From the NCBI GenBank assembly GCA_037974665.1, contig CM075775.1, positions 42,558,152 to 42,622,151 on the forward strand: 64,000 nucleotides of DNA. The letters run 5' to 3'. This DNA is from Ehretia macrophylla (taxonomy: Eukaryota; Streptophyta; Magnoliopsida; Boraginales; Ehretiaceae). The translations under genes were made by a program, and so were the position numbers. The notes under the pieces are model-generated. The model ran no database searches. It worked only from the letters and a program-made list of their open reading frames with translations, and was not told the DNA's origin. The number at the start of each line of letters is the position of its first letter. The first letter of the stretch is position 1. Shown piece after piece: positions 20,501 to 32,570 of this stretch.

Positions 20501-23341
20501 TGTGATAACCTGAACTCGGCATGCATTTAATAGCACTTGACTGCATTTGATTAAATGTTTAATTAGTCAAATCAACCAATTTGCACTATTTTCATATTTC
20601 TCTTGGAAGCATTTAGTAATTATATATTGAATAATTGAAAGGTTGTTATCTACTTCTATTAATTATAGTAATTGAATTTATTCTCTCGTGATTAATTAAG
20701 TGTTATCTTAAATGTTAGGGTTTAATTGTGTTTGACTATGTGTTTATATTAACCTTCATTTGTAGTTTAATGTTAACTTCATAATTCTTTTAAATGTTCT
20801 AGAAATAGTTAAATTGATTATTTTAAATGAATATTGATTACCTTGATTGTTTTAATTATTTTAATAATCGGTTTTGGTTGTTTTGTGTTAAAATCACTCG
20901 GTTTTCAAATAAATGAGAAAAGTAACTCTGAGTCGGAGTAAATTTTAAACTATGATGCTTTCCAAAAATGATATATTTCTTAGATTCTTTGAGAATTAAT
21001 TGTTATTCTTTTATTGTCGCAACGTGCATTGCATATCGAGGGCGTTAGCTAGAAAACGGATTCCAGTCCTCAGCAAATAGTGAAACTAGTATTTAGATGA
21101 CTTAAATTTTATATTTTAATTGTTACTAGCTAGAATTAATTTTGGTGTTAGTTATTTAGCTTAAAAATGCACAAAAATAAGCCATTTTGACTAGTTTTAA
21201 GTTGTTTGACCAACCTTGACCAAAGCTTTGACCCTTTTGACCTTTGTCATCTTTAAAATAGCCTAAATAACACAAAAAAAAACAGAGCTGAACAGAGGGC
21301 TTAAGGCCGAAAAAACAAGGAGAGAAAAAAAAAAATTCAACTTCAATTCATCAATTCTTCGCGAGGGCTTCCACGGGGTGGTTTCCGAGGCGTTCTACGA
21401 GGTTTTCCTAGCGTCTAGGAGCGTCTAAGGTGAGGGTTTCATCGTTATTTGCGCATTTGAAATATTTGTAACTAAACTTTGATTTTTGGATTTTATGCGT
21501 AGATTGTTGTTTTAATCATTTTGTTGCTTAAAGAATGTTTCTTGTTGATTGTAGAACATGTATTTATAGCTTTTTAGCATTTTCTACGGTTGAAAATCGA
21601 AATTGCAATTTAAATTGTTTAATGAATAGTAATTAGTGAATAGTAAACCCTTGAAACAATAAAGTTGCGCTGTTATGCTGTCTGTTGATGTGAAAATGTG
21701 CTAGGTATGCTAGAATGCCTAAATGTGTGGTTTAATTAGAATGTGTAATAGAAAAACGGAGAAAAACGGCTTAGTGAAAGTGGGGGTCGTTTAGGTCGAC
21801 TTTAGCGCTTTCTCGTTTTGCGTGATGACATTGTTTCGGGAGCCCATGGAAGCACTTTTGTTGCGGTCGTGGTGTTGGTTGGGTGTTTGGTTGGTATAGT
21901 TGTAGTTCAAACGAGCAAAGGGGAAAAACCGGGCTTTGCGTGGATTCTAGGGTTAAGTAGGGTTTCAGAGTCTCTAGACGTGCCTTATAGTGACCTAGGA
22001 AGATTGGCGAAGTCGGTTTCCGGAACTCGTGGCTCGTTTGGAGATGATAGTGTTTTGATAGTTGGGGCCGATTTGTGACTTGGTGTGTTTTGTTGAAGTT
22101 ATGCCTATAGAATGCTTGTTAATGCTTATTATTGCTTGTTATGCTTGCTAATGCTTATTCCGCTTGTTAGAGTTGGTTGTTGATTGAAATGTTTATCCAT
22201 TGTTGAGAATGCTTGATATCTTGTTTATCGCTCGTTTATCGCCTTGAATTGAGTCTTGCATTGCATAGTGTCTCGTGCGTGAGTGATGAGCCTCTCTGGG
22301 TAGCCTCGGGTTGCCAGTGTTGATTTCTCTAGCTCCGCTGCTATTCCCATTCTCGCTTGAGTTGCCTCCCAGGGAGATTTGGGTCGTAGATTTGATTGGA
22401 TACTTCCGGGGTATTCCAAACTGGTGTTATAAGGTGGATGCGCGCTTATTGTCATTGTTGTCAACATCAAGCTCGAGATTGATGTATCGCTCGTGGAATG
22501 GTACATTGCTCGTATGAGTGAACCATAGCCTTCAAGGTGTGGTATAGCTTTGAATGGTTGTGTTAATGCTTTCAGTAATTACTTATTGTATTGATTGTTT
22601 ATCTTGATTGCTTATTTATCAGTTATATTGCTTAACTGTCTTATTTGCATTGCACGACTTTCTTTCTCTCCAATTCGATATCTGTCTCGCCCTCACTGAG
22701 TATACGTGTTGTGTATACTCACTCCTCACCACCACATTTCAGGAAATGTCATGTTAGCTGGAAGTTCGTGATTTTGTGGAAGTTTGTTGCCTGAAGAGTT
22801 GTCTTGCGTGCCTATGTGTCTTGAGTGTCGAAGTTGTGAAGATATATGCTTTCATATGTTGTATGTATTTAATGCCAAAAGTATGTAATTTAAGTTTCAT
22901 TAGATTGTTGAAGTAGTTTGATAAGTTAGATTATGTATCTAGTTATTATAACTTAACTTCAAATGCATGTTTGTAATGTCCGAAAGAAAAGAACTAGAAT
23001 GACATGATAGTCTATTTTATGTAGTGGCTTAGTATGATTTAATTTTCAAGTTTGAATGTACTTGTCAAAATGAAAAGAGATAGGTTAGCTTTTAAATTTG
23101 AAATATATGTATACTTGCTGAGTTTAAATTGTTGAGAACCGATGCTCGGATGGCCTTGAGGAAGTTTTGTATGGTTGGATACGGTGTTGGTCCATTTAAA
23201 TACTATTACAGGTTTTACATTTTGCCTAGAAACAGGGGAGACTCCGTCCGTTTTCCCTGAAAATTTTGCCCGGGTTTGGTTTGGGTTGTGATTAGATCGA
23301 TTGATAGAACTCTCGGTTTCGAGAGGGATCGGGGTGTTACA
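20501..23341 (+). repeat. LARD-1 3' LTR
   Basis: A 2841-bp copy of the 5' LTR with a predicted intron at 21430-22742. It ends GGTGTTACA directly before the target duplication CTTGG. Confidence 0.93.
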
Positions 23342-23346
23342 CTTGG

Positions 23347-23511
23347 ACCATAGAATAGGCATCAGAAATATGTTCTCTCTTTGTACTCTTTTCTTCTCTC
23401 TTCTATAGGAGTTACCAATTCTCTAAAAAATTGGCCTATCTGTACTTTTGTTTCCTTCAATTTAATACGACACTCTGTTCTCTATAAATTGCTATTAGTT
23501 TAATCATCACA
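23347..23511 (+). repeat. E1 3' LTR, second part
   Basis: Continues the LTR broken at 16038 and ends ATCATCACA, followed by the E1 target duplication GCTGC. Confidence 0.9.
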
Positions 23512-23643
23512 GCTGCAGATTTTCTTGACAAAAGTTTTATGATTCTCAAGGACTGTGAAGAGCTAGAGTTTCGTGCTGAACGGGAGTTTCGTGTATTGAA
23601 CAATAATAGAGATCCAATAAGAGGAAAACTTGGTAGTTGCTAG
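23512..23643 (+). pseudogene. Coding-like frame split by E1, family not recognised
   Basis: Joining the two E1 flanks at the duplicated GCTGC gives an ATG at 11010-11012 followed by a frame that continues after 23517 for about 45 codons to a TAG at about 23640. It contains DFLDKSF, KDCEELEFRAEREF and NNNRDPIRGKLGSC. The composition looks like real, hydrophilic, charged protein sequence and codon use is unremarkable. I do not recognise the family. It may be a short first exon or a gene end; E1 interrupts it after two or three codons. Confidence 0.4.
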
Positions 23644-24640
23644 GAGCTGGGGTGGGGAAGGTGCATGGGCTTGTGGATTCATATAAAGAGGTTCAGAAAA
23701 AGGGCGGTAAGAAATATGACCGTTGACTTATGTTTACACCTGCCTTTATTATTATTTATTTATTTATTTAAGACACATTTAAATTAATATTAAATTATAT
23801 TAGATATTATACCTATTAAAAAATTGATTTCGAAATATTTCACGCACGAAATCATCTTGAGATATCACATTAATATGTTACATCTTATTTCACGCACGAA
23901 GTCATTCCTTACCCCCACCCATTTACCCCGTATGTAGGGATATCTCTACATGTAAGGATCTCTACATTCAACTTTAAAGATCTCTACATGTAGAAATGTT
24001 AAAAAAATCTCTATAACTATCCTTAAACCCAATTGCCACTATAAACAATTAACAAATATAAATAAAAAAGTTTAATAATAAAATTTTAAATTAAAATAAT
24101 ATGTTTAATTAAAATAAGGAGAGATTTTGAAGTAGAACAAAAATAGAAAAGCTGTTGGAGTAAAACTGAAATAGAAATTCCTTGAAATAAAATATAGGAA
24201 CCTGTTGGAGTGAAACTGAAATAAAAAATCCCTAGATATAGAAAAATAATTTAAATTCTCTACATATAAAAAAAAAATAAAAAAGTTATTAGAATTGATC
24301 TTACTGGGACAAAAAATATATATATATATATTTTTTGCTGGGAACAAAACATTTGTTTTGTTCAGAGATATGAATATTTAGGTTTGACCGTTGACTAAAT
24401 AATGATTCATTTCAGGGGTTTTCGTGCAAGGTTTTTTCTCTTCCTTTTTTTGGTAAGTTATGCTTCCCATGCCTGCATCTTGTGCCTGCCATGAAGATTA
24501 GGAGGATTCGGTCCATGGTTTTGACTCTTTTTTTTTTTTTTTTTTGATCTATGGGAGGTAAGAGTCAGCTAGATAAATTTTTTTTTTAGAGAAGACTCTC
24601 ATCTTTTATCCTTCTTTACAAGAAGCCTCAAGGATTTCAG
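23644..24640. other. Gene-free AT-rich DNA
   Basis: No recognisable gene. Contains a TTTA run at about 23748-23772, a small inverted ATCTCTACATGTA pair at 23940-23995, and two copies of CTGTTGGAGT.AAACTGAAATA at about 24151 and 24203. A 37-bp stretch near 24383 (TTGACTAAATAATGATTCAT) resembles one downstream of gene B at about 30034. Confidence 0.4.
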
Positions 24641-24649
24641 GGGATAGTT

Positions 24650-24775
24650 ATCCGAGATGTACTCAAAGGTTGCGTTCTGCCAAGACGGGCAAGAAAGTTC
24701 CCGCACTTGTTTGCCTCTCTAAAGATGTGAGCGAGCTTGAAACCAGCATGACATTTCGACTCCCATTTGCTTACC
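24650..24775 (-). pseudogene. RNase H-domain relic, LINE-type
   Basis: The minus strand reads FKLAHIFREANKCGNFLARLG, which matches the C-terminal end of the plant RNase H-like domain seen in LINE retrotransposon proteins (pattern H-x-x-R-E-x-N-x-x-A/G-D/N-x-L-A). In active copies the A-D pair after the cysteine is usual; here it is G-N. Stops and frame changes lie on both sides, so only a fragment remains. Confidence 0.5.
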
Positions 24776-26109
24776 GGTTTTGTTCGACTTTTACATGCTC
24801 TATTTGTTGGTGCAATTCGACTACCGAATAAGAGAAAAATTCATTTCTCTATTTTGTTGTATAGGGTATTGGAATGAGCATAGACTCTATGGTGTCAGAC
24901 ATTTTTTTGTGATAATTTTGTTTTTGTACAATTTATCAACTAAGATATGACTTTGTTTTAATTTTGAATATTTTTTCAAATTTTGTAAATAATAAAAATT
25001 TTGTACATTAGATTATCTTCTTATTTTAAAAAGTTCACCATCTCCCAAGTAATAAAATCTAGAACATCGTGACTGGATCTTTGTTGTCATTGCATTTTCA
25101 TTTTTAGTTAATGGCTATAGAAGAATGCATGATAATGCAAAGAAGATCAAAAGTGCCTAGAATACATTACCAAAATCAAAAGAGATTTGACAAATAAAAA
25201 ATAAAAAAATCGAAAGAGATTGGCTGTTCAGCTCTAGCGATTCTTCGACTAAATTATATAATTAAAAGCCATTGCCATAGGAAGAAACGTGTTGGCTCAT
25301 GGAAATATGCTTCCACCAAACGTTCGAGTCCATTTATAAGTGGTAAATTGCAAAATGCCTTTTGTTTTTAGCCGAAATTCATAAAACCCCTTGTGATGTT
25401 GAAGTGACATTTTATCCTTTTACATTTTTTTCTTTAAGGTGTATCAAAAAATTATAAACCTCTTAGCTAGACTATTTTTTTTTATAACTAATTGGTTTAA
25501 GAATGAACTTTATAATTCTTAATGTGATATCAGATTCATAAGACGAGTTATCTTTTAAGTGTGCTCATTTCATTCACTACAGACGTTTATCTTTCACGTG
25601 TATTTATCAACACGTGACTCATTCCAAACAATCAAGTCACCTGTATAGGAAGAAACTTATTCGCCAATCTCTTTATCAAAGAGATCAGAAAGAATAAAGC
25701 TTTCTACAACTACATGATAAAAGTCCAAACCTCCTTAATTAGTTTCGGCATGAAAAAGCCCAAGTCCTTAATTACAACCATTTTTTTTTTACAAAAAGTC
25801 TCCTCACATATTTAGATCTTTTTGGAACAACAAGAAAAAAAAAAGGTCTAGACGTCTTTAGTGCTACAGTAAGCCGGCAGCCTCGGCTTAGTTTCACAAA
25901 GCATCTAGACGTCTTCCAAACGAAGACCTCGTTTCATTCGTGGACTTCTCGATCTTCAGATATCTTGGAAAATATTAAAGCAATTTATGTACCTATCAAT
26001 CACTCCATTATGATCTTCTAATTGAAAGTATTAACAAACATCACATACAAAAAGTCAATATTATGTAGCTCAAAAACATAAATTTTGTGATGAAATATAA
26101 TAAATAATA
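24776..26109. other. Gene-free AT-rich DNA
   Basis: No coding region recognised. About 25340-25450 (GGTAAATTGCAAAATGCC, CATAAAACCCCTTGTGATG) resembles the end of a degraded Mutator-type MITE. Poly-T and poly-A runs at 25780-25840. Confidence 0.4.
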
Positions 26110-26630
26110 GGGTAAATAACACCACAACCCCCTGTGCTTTAACAAAAATGCACATGACCCCCCTGTGGTTTAAAAAGTGCACCGGACCCCCCTGTGGTTT
26201 CAAAAGTGTAGCACCACAGACCCCTCCGTTAAAAAAATCGTTACTTTTAACGGAGAGTGTGTTACACGCGCGTTTGATGCGATTTTTCATGTTTTTAGGC
26301 TTAAATTATTACTTAAGTGGACAAAAATGCCCTTACATATATATATTTTTTCTTTTTTTTTTTCTCCTAATGCAATTTTCACCAAAAAAAAAAAAAAAAA
26401 ACCAAACCCATCTTCCTCAAACCACCGCCCCCCCCCCCCCCCCCTCACCATCCCCACCCCCGCGCACCCCACCATCACACCCACACACACACACAGACGC
26501 ACACACACACACACACAGACGCACACACACACACACACAGATGCACACACACACACCTGCAAATCTTTATATATATATATATGTGTGTGTGTGCGTGTGT
26601 ATATTATATATATATATGCGTGTGCGTGTG

Positions 26631-26661
<31 letters not shown>

Positions 26662-26703
26662 CTGTGTGTCTGTGTGTGTGTGTCTGTGTGTGTGTGTCTG
26701 TGT

Positions 26704-26742
<39 letters not shown>

Positions 26743-26955
26743 CAAAAAAGAAAAGAAAAAGAGAAATAAAAAATAAAAAATTGAAGGGCATTTTAGTCTT
26801 TTTATACAATTCAGTTAAATTTGTTGACGGAAAATTAGGGAGGGGGTGCGTGTGCACGGTTTGAAAACCATAAGGGGTTCCAGTGCATTTTTTAAACCAT
26901 AGGGGGGTCATGTGCATTCTTGCTAAAACACAGGGGGTTGTGGTGCTATTTACCC
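26110..26955. mobile_element. Mutator-type MITE, 846 bp, long TIRs, internal microsatellite
   Basis: The left end GGGTAAATAACACCACAACC is matched by the complement of the right end over about 75 bp, including CACATGACCCCCCT and a TTTAAAAA-GTGCA block. A perfect 9-bp target duplication TAAATAATA lies at 26101-26109 and 26956-26964. The middle is a C-run plus a long CA/TG microsatellite. No transposase. All frames seen here (several of 100-200 residues) are microsatellite translations. Confidence 0.85.
26470..26739. repeat. Compound (CA)n / (TA)n / (TG)n microsatellite
   Basis: CA runs with CAGACG interruptions, then TATATA, then TG runs with TCTG interruptions. The CA and TG halves are complementary, forming the tip of the foldback MITE around it. 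Confidence 0.95.
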
Positions 26956-27302
26956 TAAATAATACAATAAAATCTTTTTTAAAAATTATAAAGTATTAAA
27001 CGGTATTGAATTGAATTCAAGTGTAGCACGTGGAGGTTAAATGCATTTGAGATGGTTTGTAAGTTACATCAGGTTGTCCTTATAAATGATGTCACCAACT
27101 CTCACTTTCAATAATGGAGAAACAAAAGCACATTAGAATAATTCATCTCGTATTTGACCCAAATTGTAGAGCAGATATTTTCCTAACTGAATTGGAGTTG
27201 CATCATATCTTTTATATTTCACATCATTTTATACATTTCTATTGCTCAATGAAACTTGTTTGTCCATAACAGATATTGAGTTGCAAACCAAAACTTTCAG
27301 CC

Positions 27303-29726
27303 ATGAGAAACCTTGTTCTTACATTTTCTTGTGTTCTGTTTTTCCTTGTTATCAGCATCTCCTTCAACTGCGTGTTGTCCAAATCTCGACAATATTTGGA
27401 ACGAGGTAATAGTTTATCGGTTGAAGATGATTCAGACTTTATCACATCCCCGGACAAGTCATTCACTTGTGGCTTCTATGGTGTGGGAAGCAATGCTTAC
27501 TGGTTTGCAATATGGTTCACCAATTCGAAAGACAGAACGGTTGTTTGGATGGCAAACCGCGACAGGCCGGTCAATGGCGAAGGCTCGAAGCTATCAATTT
27601 GGGGGAACGGAGCCATGGTGTTGACAGATATTGATGGAGCAATTGTCTGGGAGACTAATACCACCTCAACTGATGTTGCTCGAGCTGAGCTTCTTGACAC
27701 AGGCAATCTAGTCCTGAAGAATCCACAAGGGAAAATTCTCTGGCAGAGTTTCGACTATCCTACCGATACTCTTTTGCCTTCACAAGCCTTCACCAAGACC
27801 AAAAGATTGGTATCTTCATTGAGAAAAGATGATTATGCATCAGGCTACTTCAGCTTATATTTTGATAGCGATAATGTTTTAAGAATGATCTATGATGGCC
27901 CTGAGATATCAAGTATTTACTGGCCTAATCCTGATTTTAATGTCTACGCAAATGGAAGAACAAATTACAATAGCAGCAGAATTGCTGTCTTGGATGATAT
28001 AGGCCGGTTTGAATCAAGTGATCGGTTGCAAGTTAGTGCTGCTGATATGGGTGCAGTGATCAAAAGGAGGCTGACAATAGACTATGATGGCAACCTTAGA
28101 ATCTATAGCTTGATCAATTCAACTGGCTTATGGAAGGTTTCGTGGCAAGCTATGGGACAACCGTGTAACGTGCACGGGCTGTGCGGAAAAAATGGAATCT
28201 GTGCTAATGCCCCAGATGCTAGGTGTTCTTGTGCCCCTGGATATGAGGTAAGAAATCATAGTGACTGGAGTGAAGGCTGCAAGCCGAAGTTCAATCAAAG
28301 CCGTTTGAACTCTCAGCAGGTGAAATTTGTGGAGATTCTCTACACAGATTACTGGGGTTACGATCTCAATTACAGCCAAACTATTTCATTAGAAGCCTGC
28401 AAGAAACTTTGTTTGGATGATTTTCGATGTTTAGCATTTAGCTATAGGTTAACTGGGCAAGGTCTATGTTTCACGAAAAGCGAGTTGTTTAATGGAGTCA
28501 GGACTCCGTCTTTTCCTGGTAGTATATACTTAAAAATCCCAAGTAGTCTGCAAACATCAGAACTCACAATTCTCAATGGATCTAATGCCATTTGTGGATC
28601 TAGTGAAGCAGAAATCCTTGTAGGTTCTCCTTCTATGTATCACTTAGACAATAAAAGGGTCAGATGGGTTTATCTCTACTCATTTGCATTGGTTATAGGA
28701 GCTATCGAGTGTTTGTGTTTCATATTAGGCTGGTGGTTTTTGTTCAGAAAACATGGTGTTCCAAATTCCATCGAGGATGGATATCGCATGATATCGAGCC
28801 AATTCAAGAGGTTTAGTTATGCTGAACTCAAGAAGGCAACAAAGAATTTCAAGGAAGAGCTAGGAAGAGGAGGTTCTGGTGCTGTTTACAAGGGCGTGCT
28901 GGAGGATGAAAGGATCGTGGCAGTGAAGAGACTGGGAGATGTTTTTCAAGCAGAAGAAGAGTTCTGGGCGGAAATGAGCACAATTGGGAGAATCAATCAC
29001 ATGAATCTTGTGAGAATGTGGGGATTTTGTTCAGAAAAGAAACACAAGCTCTTGGTCTACGAGTATGTCGAAAACTTATCTCTTGACAAGCACTTATTCA
29101 CAACCTCAAATTTGTTAGAATGGAAACAAAGATTCGAAGTGGCATTAGGGACAGCCAAAGGTTTGGCCTACCTTCACCACGAGTGTTTAGAATGGGTTAT
29201 CCATTGCGATGTGAAACCAGAAAATATACTCTTAGATAGTGAATTTCAATCCAAAATTGCAGATTTTGGTTTAGCAAAGCTGTTCCAAAGAGGTGACTTT
29301 GGTTCAGGAGTCTCCAAAGTTCAAGGAACAAAAGGTTATATAGCCCCAGAGTGGGCTCTGAACCATCCTATTACCGCAAAAGTTGATGTTTATGGCTATG
29401 GAGTTGTAATCCTGGAGATGGTGAAAGGAATACAGCTTTCGAATTGGGTGCTAGATGACAATAATGAGCAGGTAGCAGAGCTTACAAAATTTGTTAGGTT
29501 TGTGAAAAAGAAAATTGAGTCTGGAAAAGATCACTCCTGGGTAGAAAGTATAGTGGATACTAGGTTACAAGGAAAATATAGCAAGAATCAGGCTGCAACG
29601 CTTGTAAATATTGGCCTAGCTTGTGTAGAGGAGGAGAGAAGCAAGCGACCTACAATGGCATCAGTCGTTCAAAATCTATTAGAATGCGAAGACAAATCAA
29701 TAGTCCAGAATCCAGACACACTGTAA
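27303..29726 (+). CDS. G-type lectin S-receptor-like Ser/Thr kinase, ZmPK1-like (gene B)
   Basis: Intronless, 807 residues from the ATG at 27303. An upstream in-frame ATG at 27276 is less likely, because gene A begins at the equivalent of 27303 and the segment in between matches gene A's untranslated leader. Order: signal peptide (about 1-26), B-lectin (40-155), S-locus glycoprotein/EGF-like Cys region (about 220-328), PAN/apple (about 340-412), one membrane segment (about 455-482), kinase (about 515-800). Intact motifs: LGRGGSGAVY, VAVK (lysine 542), HCD (non-RD), DFG and APE. Non-RD receptor kinases of this type commonly act in defence or recognition signalling at the plasma membrane; the specific ligand is unknown. 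It is the only copy in the window with every catalytic residue. Confidence 0.93.
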   Translation: MRNLVLTFSCVLFFLVISISFNCVLSKSRQYLERGNSLSVEDDSDFITSPDKSFTCGFYGVGSNAYWFAIWFTNSKDRTVVWMANRDRPVNGEGSKLSIWGNGAMVLTDIDGAIVWETNTTSTDVARAELLDTGNLVLKNPQGKILWQSFDYPTDTLLPSQAFTKTKRLVSSLRKDDYASGYFSLYFDSDNVLRMIYDGPEISSIYWPNPDFNVYANGRTNYNSSRIAVLDDIGRFESSDRLQVSAADMGAVIKRRLTIDYDGNLRIYSLINSTGLWKVSWQAMGQPCNVHGLCGKNGICANAPDARCSCAPGYEVRNHSDWSEGCKPKFNQSRLNSQQVKFVEILYTDYWGYDLNYSQTISLEACKKLCLDDFRCLAFSYRLTGQGLCFTKSELFNGVRTPSFPGSIYLKIPSSLQTSELTILNGSNAICGSSEAEILVGSPSMYHLDNKRVRWVYLYSFALVIGAIECLCFILGWWFLFRKHGVPNSIEDGYRMISSQFKRFSYAELKKATKNFKEELGRGGSGAVYKGVLEDERIVAVKRLGDVFQAEEEFWAEMSTIGRINHMNLVRMWGFCSEKKHKLLVYEYVENLSLDKHLFTTSNLLEWKQRFEVALGTAKGLAYLHHECLEWVIHCDVKPENILLDSEFQSKIADFGLAKLFQRGDFGSGVSKVQGTKGYIAPEWALNHPITAKVDVYGYGVVILEMVKGIQLSNWVLDDNNEQVAELTKFVRFVKKKIESGKDHSWVESIVDTRLQGKYSKNQAATLVNIGLACVEEERSKRPTMASVVQNLLECEDKSIVQNPDTL

Positions 29727-31278
29727 TTGCATCTAACATGGAGTGAAGAGTTTTCAAATGTTCAAGACACAAACCATGGATCACATCCAGCGCGTGGACT
29801 TACACGCTAAATGAAGGGGTAGAGTCAACATGCGTTTGTAAGACAAATCCGACATGTAGTTACTTTGTAATAAATTTTTCTTTGTATTCTATCCCTTAAA
29901 AAAATTTCCTTGTTTCTTCTTGGGATAATTGTTATTTGCATTTGTTACTCATTTTGGATCATGTACACCTAGTAGTAAAATGTATGTGAAATCTTAAAGG
30001 CAATTGCACGCTTGCATAAAACAGTTGCTGGTTTGACCTTTGACTGAATAATGATTCATTTGGACTAGGACACGTGCAATCATGAGATTAGAGGAGAATG
30101 CATTGGGAAGAGAGGCCAAGGGGACTCTAAGTGACTTGAAACACACATTAGCACGTTATTATATTACGAAATTTGTAATTTAATGTGAATCTAATGTAAT
30201 TTTTTTTTCATCATTTAAAAAAGAAGGGCCTAAAGATACAAGAAGAGGTAATCACATAACCATTTGAGTGAACATGAATGTTTTTTTTTTTTTCTATGGA
30301 CAATGACACAATAACTTAAGAACATCAAATTTATCAACCACATCATACTATACTCATAATCTATTAGCATTTTAAATAAATAGTAATTAAAATGGACACA
30401 ATTAAATATAGACACACATAAAGAGTATCAATAAATAGGAAATAACTCATTAAGCATGCACACTCATGTTCAAAATATATCATTTGATTTGTCTATGCTC
30501 CTAATGTGCAATAAAATTACGTAAAATTAGCTTTACAAAAACAATAATGAACCACTTAATTTGGCAAACAGGCCTTCAAGAGGCAGAGATATGCAAATTT
30601 TTCATTAAAACCCCTCAAAAGGACCTCATTTTGCAAATTTACAAAATTGGTTGATCCTATGCTCCATGATCTACCAGCCATTTTCACTTCTCAACAAAAA
30701 AGTATTTACTTTTCTAATATCTAATAAATCTAATTATTCTCATAAAGGTCGACAAATTGTAAGGACCAATACGTAATTTAGAAAATCCACTTAGTCATCA
30801 GTAGAAAATGAGCTTAAAATGGAAATAAATTTGCTAATTTTGGCTAATTAAAAGTTAAAGAACAACAGACCTTAAAAAGTTGTATGAAATGATATGATAG
30901 TTTTTTGTAGTAGCTGGTAAATGCATTAGTAAGAGAGAGACATTAACATTAGGGCACATTTTAGTACTAGTTTCAAATGTTTATCTAGATTTCCAAATGT
31001 GTAAACTTAGAGACAGTTGTCCCTTGATTGAATTTCCAATATTCCAATTCAATTGTATAATCTTTTGTTATCTGACTCTCTGTCCACTGAAATGGAATGA
31101 TGTATCCCCTTTTATTTGCAATATATTTATTGTTTAATCGACCCCAAAAAAAAAAAAAAAAATCGCCCCCTCTCCCGGCATTTATCATTCAAATTAGTCC
31201 CTACCCTTATCCTTATGTTAAAAAGCAACGAAAAATGGTTATGAGACAAAACAAGTATAAACAATACTTGTTTATAAA
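29727..31278. other. 3' flank of gene B, no gene
   Basis: A likely 3' untranslated region and intergenic DNA. From about 30766 on it is homologous to 151-656. No reading frame of interest. A poly-A then C-rich run occurs at about 31144-31172. Confidence 0.5.
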
Positions 31279-31669
31279 TGGTAAATTATGCATATAGTCC
31301 ATATTATTTACACATTGGTCCTTAATATTTAAAAAAAATCATACTAGTCCTTAATATTTACAAAAGTGATTCAAAATAGTTCATATTGTTCAAAACTAAC
31401 CAATTTAGTCTTTATTATTTTTTAAAAGTTTCAATTTAGTCCCCAAATAGGCGTCATGTATAGGGACTAAATTATTTTTTTTAAAGAAATAATATGGACT
31501 AAATTGAATTTTTGAAAAAATAATAAGGACTAAATTGACTAATATTGAACGATAAGGACTATTTTGAATCACTATTGTAAACATGAGAGACTACTATAAA
31601 TCTTTTAGAATATTGAGGATCACATTAAAAAAACATGTAAACTATAATGACTAAATGTAAAATTTACCC
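31279..31669. mobile_element. Mutator-type MITE, duplicate of the one at 657-1059
   Basis: Begins TGGTAAATT and ends AATTTACCC with the same foldback interior. Flanks TTTATAAA/TTTTATAAA match the target duplication of the other copy. Confidence 0.7.
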
Positions 31670-31883
31670 TTTTATAAAACAAGTATTGTTTATACGTCTG
31701 AAAAGCCCAACGATTGACAAAAACCATTTTTCGTTGCTTTTTAACACAACAATACTTGTTTCAAGTAGTTGTCAACTGATCAGCATACAACAATACTTGG
31801 GTTCATAAATTATTATAAAAAACCAACGATTGATTTCCGCGGTATGCAATAAGGCTTCAAAGTTTTATGTATATTCTACATTT

Positions 31884-32403
31884 GGATAAAATATCACATT
31901 TAGTCCTTATTAATATTTTAAAAAATTTTAATTTGGTCTCTATTATTTAAAATTTTTTAATTTCGTCTATATTATTTTCTTAAAAGTTTTAATTTGATCC
32001 TTATTGTTTAAAATTTTTTAATTTCATCATTGTTATTGTTTCTTCAAAAATTTCAATTTGGTCCCTATTGTTTCTCATAAGTTTCAATTTCACCCCTATT
32101 TTTTTCTAAAATTTTCAATTATGTCCTTATTTTTTTAAAAAAGAAAGTTTCAAATTTATCCATATTATTTAAGGAATAAATTGAACTTTTTTAAGAAACA
32201 ATAGGGACGAATTTAATTTTTTTAAAAAAATAATATACACTAAATTGACTAATTTTGAATAATAGAGATGAATTTAAACTTTACAAAAATAATAAGGATG
32301 AAATTGAAACTTTTTAAAAAATAATAGGGACGAAATTGAGAAATTTTAAACAATAAAACTTTTTTTTAAAAAAAACAATAGGGACTAAATGTGGCATTTT
32401 CCC
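31884..32403. mobile_element. Mutator-type MITE, duplicate of the one at 1274-1790
   Basis: Flanked by TTCTACATTT at 31874-31883 and 32404-32413, the same target duplication as in the other copy. The interior is diverged but colinear. Confidence 0.72.
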
Positions 32404-32570
32404 TTCTACATTTCTACTATTGCTGTAATGTTTACATGAACAATAACAAGTAAAGGCCTGCAAATTACAGTTATTCAAGAAGAGGAAAGGAAAACTTGCC
32501 TAGGGTAAATTGTACATAGAGACATTTAATCTAAACAAATTGCACTTGATCTGTCAGTCTTGAGATGCGG

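Larger units (their letters stand above)
16039..23341 (+). mobile_element. LARD-1: non-autonomous LTR retrotransposon
   Basis: Two LTRs of exactly 2841 bp (16039-18879, 20501-23341) run from TGTGATAACC to GGTGTTACA. They differ by about fifty substitutions and no indels by eye (roughly 1.8%). The target duplication CTTGG is perfect (16034-16038, 23342-23346). An initiator-Met primer-binding site follows the 5' LTR and a purine tract precedes the 3' LTR. The 1.6-kb interior has no gag, protease, reverse transcriptase or integrase. It therefore fits a large retrotransposon derivative that needs another element's enzymes. LARD-2 (41333-48330) is the same family, inverted. Confidence 0.92.
11018..23511 (+). 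mobile_element. E1: decayed Reina-like chromovirus (Ty3/gypsy), carrying LARD-1
   Basis: LTRs of 340-341 bp (11018-11357; 15863-16038 continued at 23347-23511) begin TGTCACGAGC and end ATCATCACA. The flanking duplication is GCTGC (11013-11017 and 23512-23516). Without the nested LARD-1 the element is about 5.2 kb. Its order is gag, protease, reverse transcriptase, RNase H, integrase, chromodomain. Short LTRs, compact size and the C-terminal chromodomain suggest the Reina lineage of chromoviruses (inference). The many in-frame stops show it is long dead. It sits between the MIZ1-like relic and a small open frame that it splits. Confidence 0.9.

Noticed and set aside
26148-26917. Overlapping long frames on both strands (100-200 residues, His/Thr- or Cys/Val-rich)
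   Set aside because: They are translations of the CA/TG microsatellite and TIRs of the Mutator-type MITE. No start context, no homology, and frames exist on both strands at once.
27276-27302. Upstream ATG giving gene B nine more residues
   Set aside because: The nine codons correspond to the untranslated leader of gene A, and the signal peptide starts naturally at the ATG at 27303.
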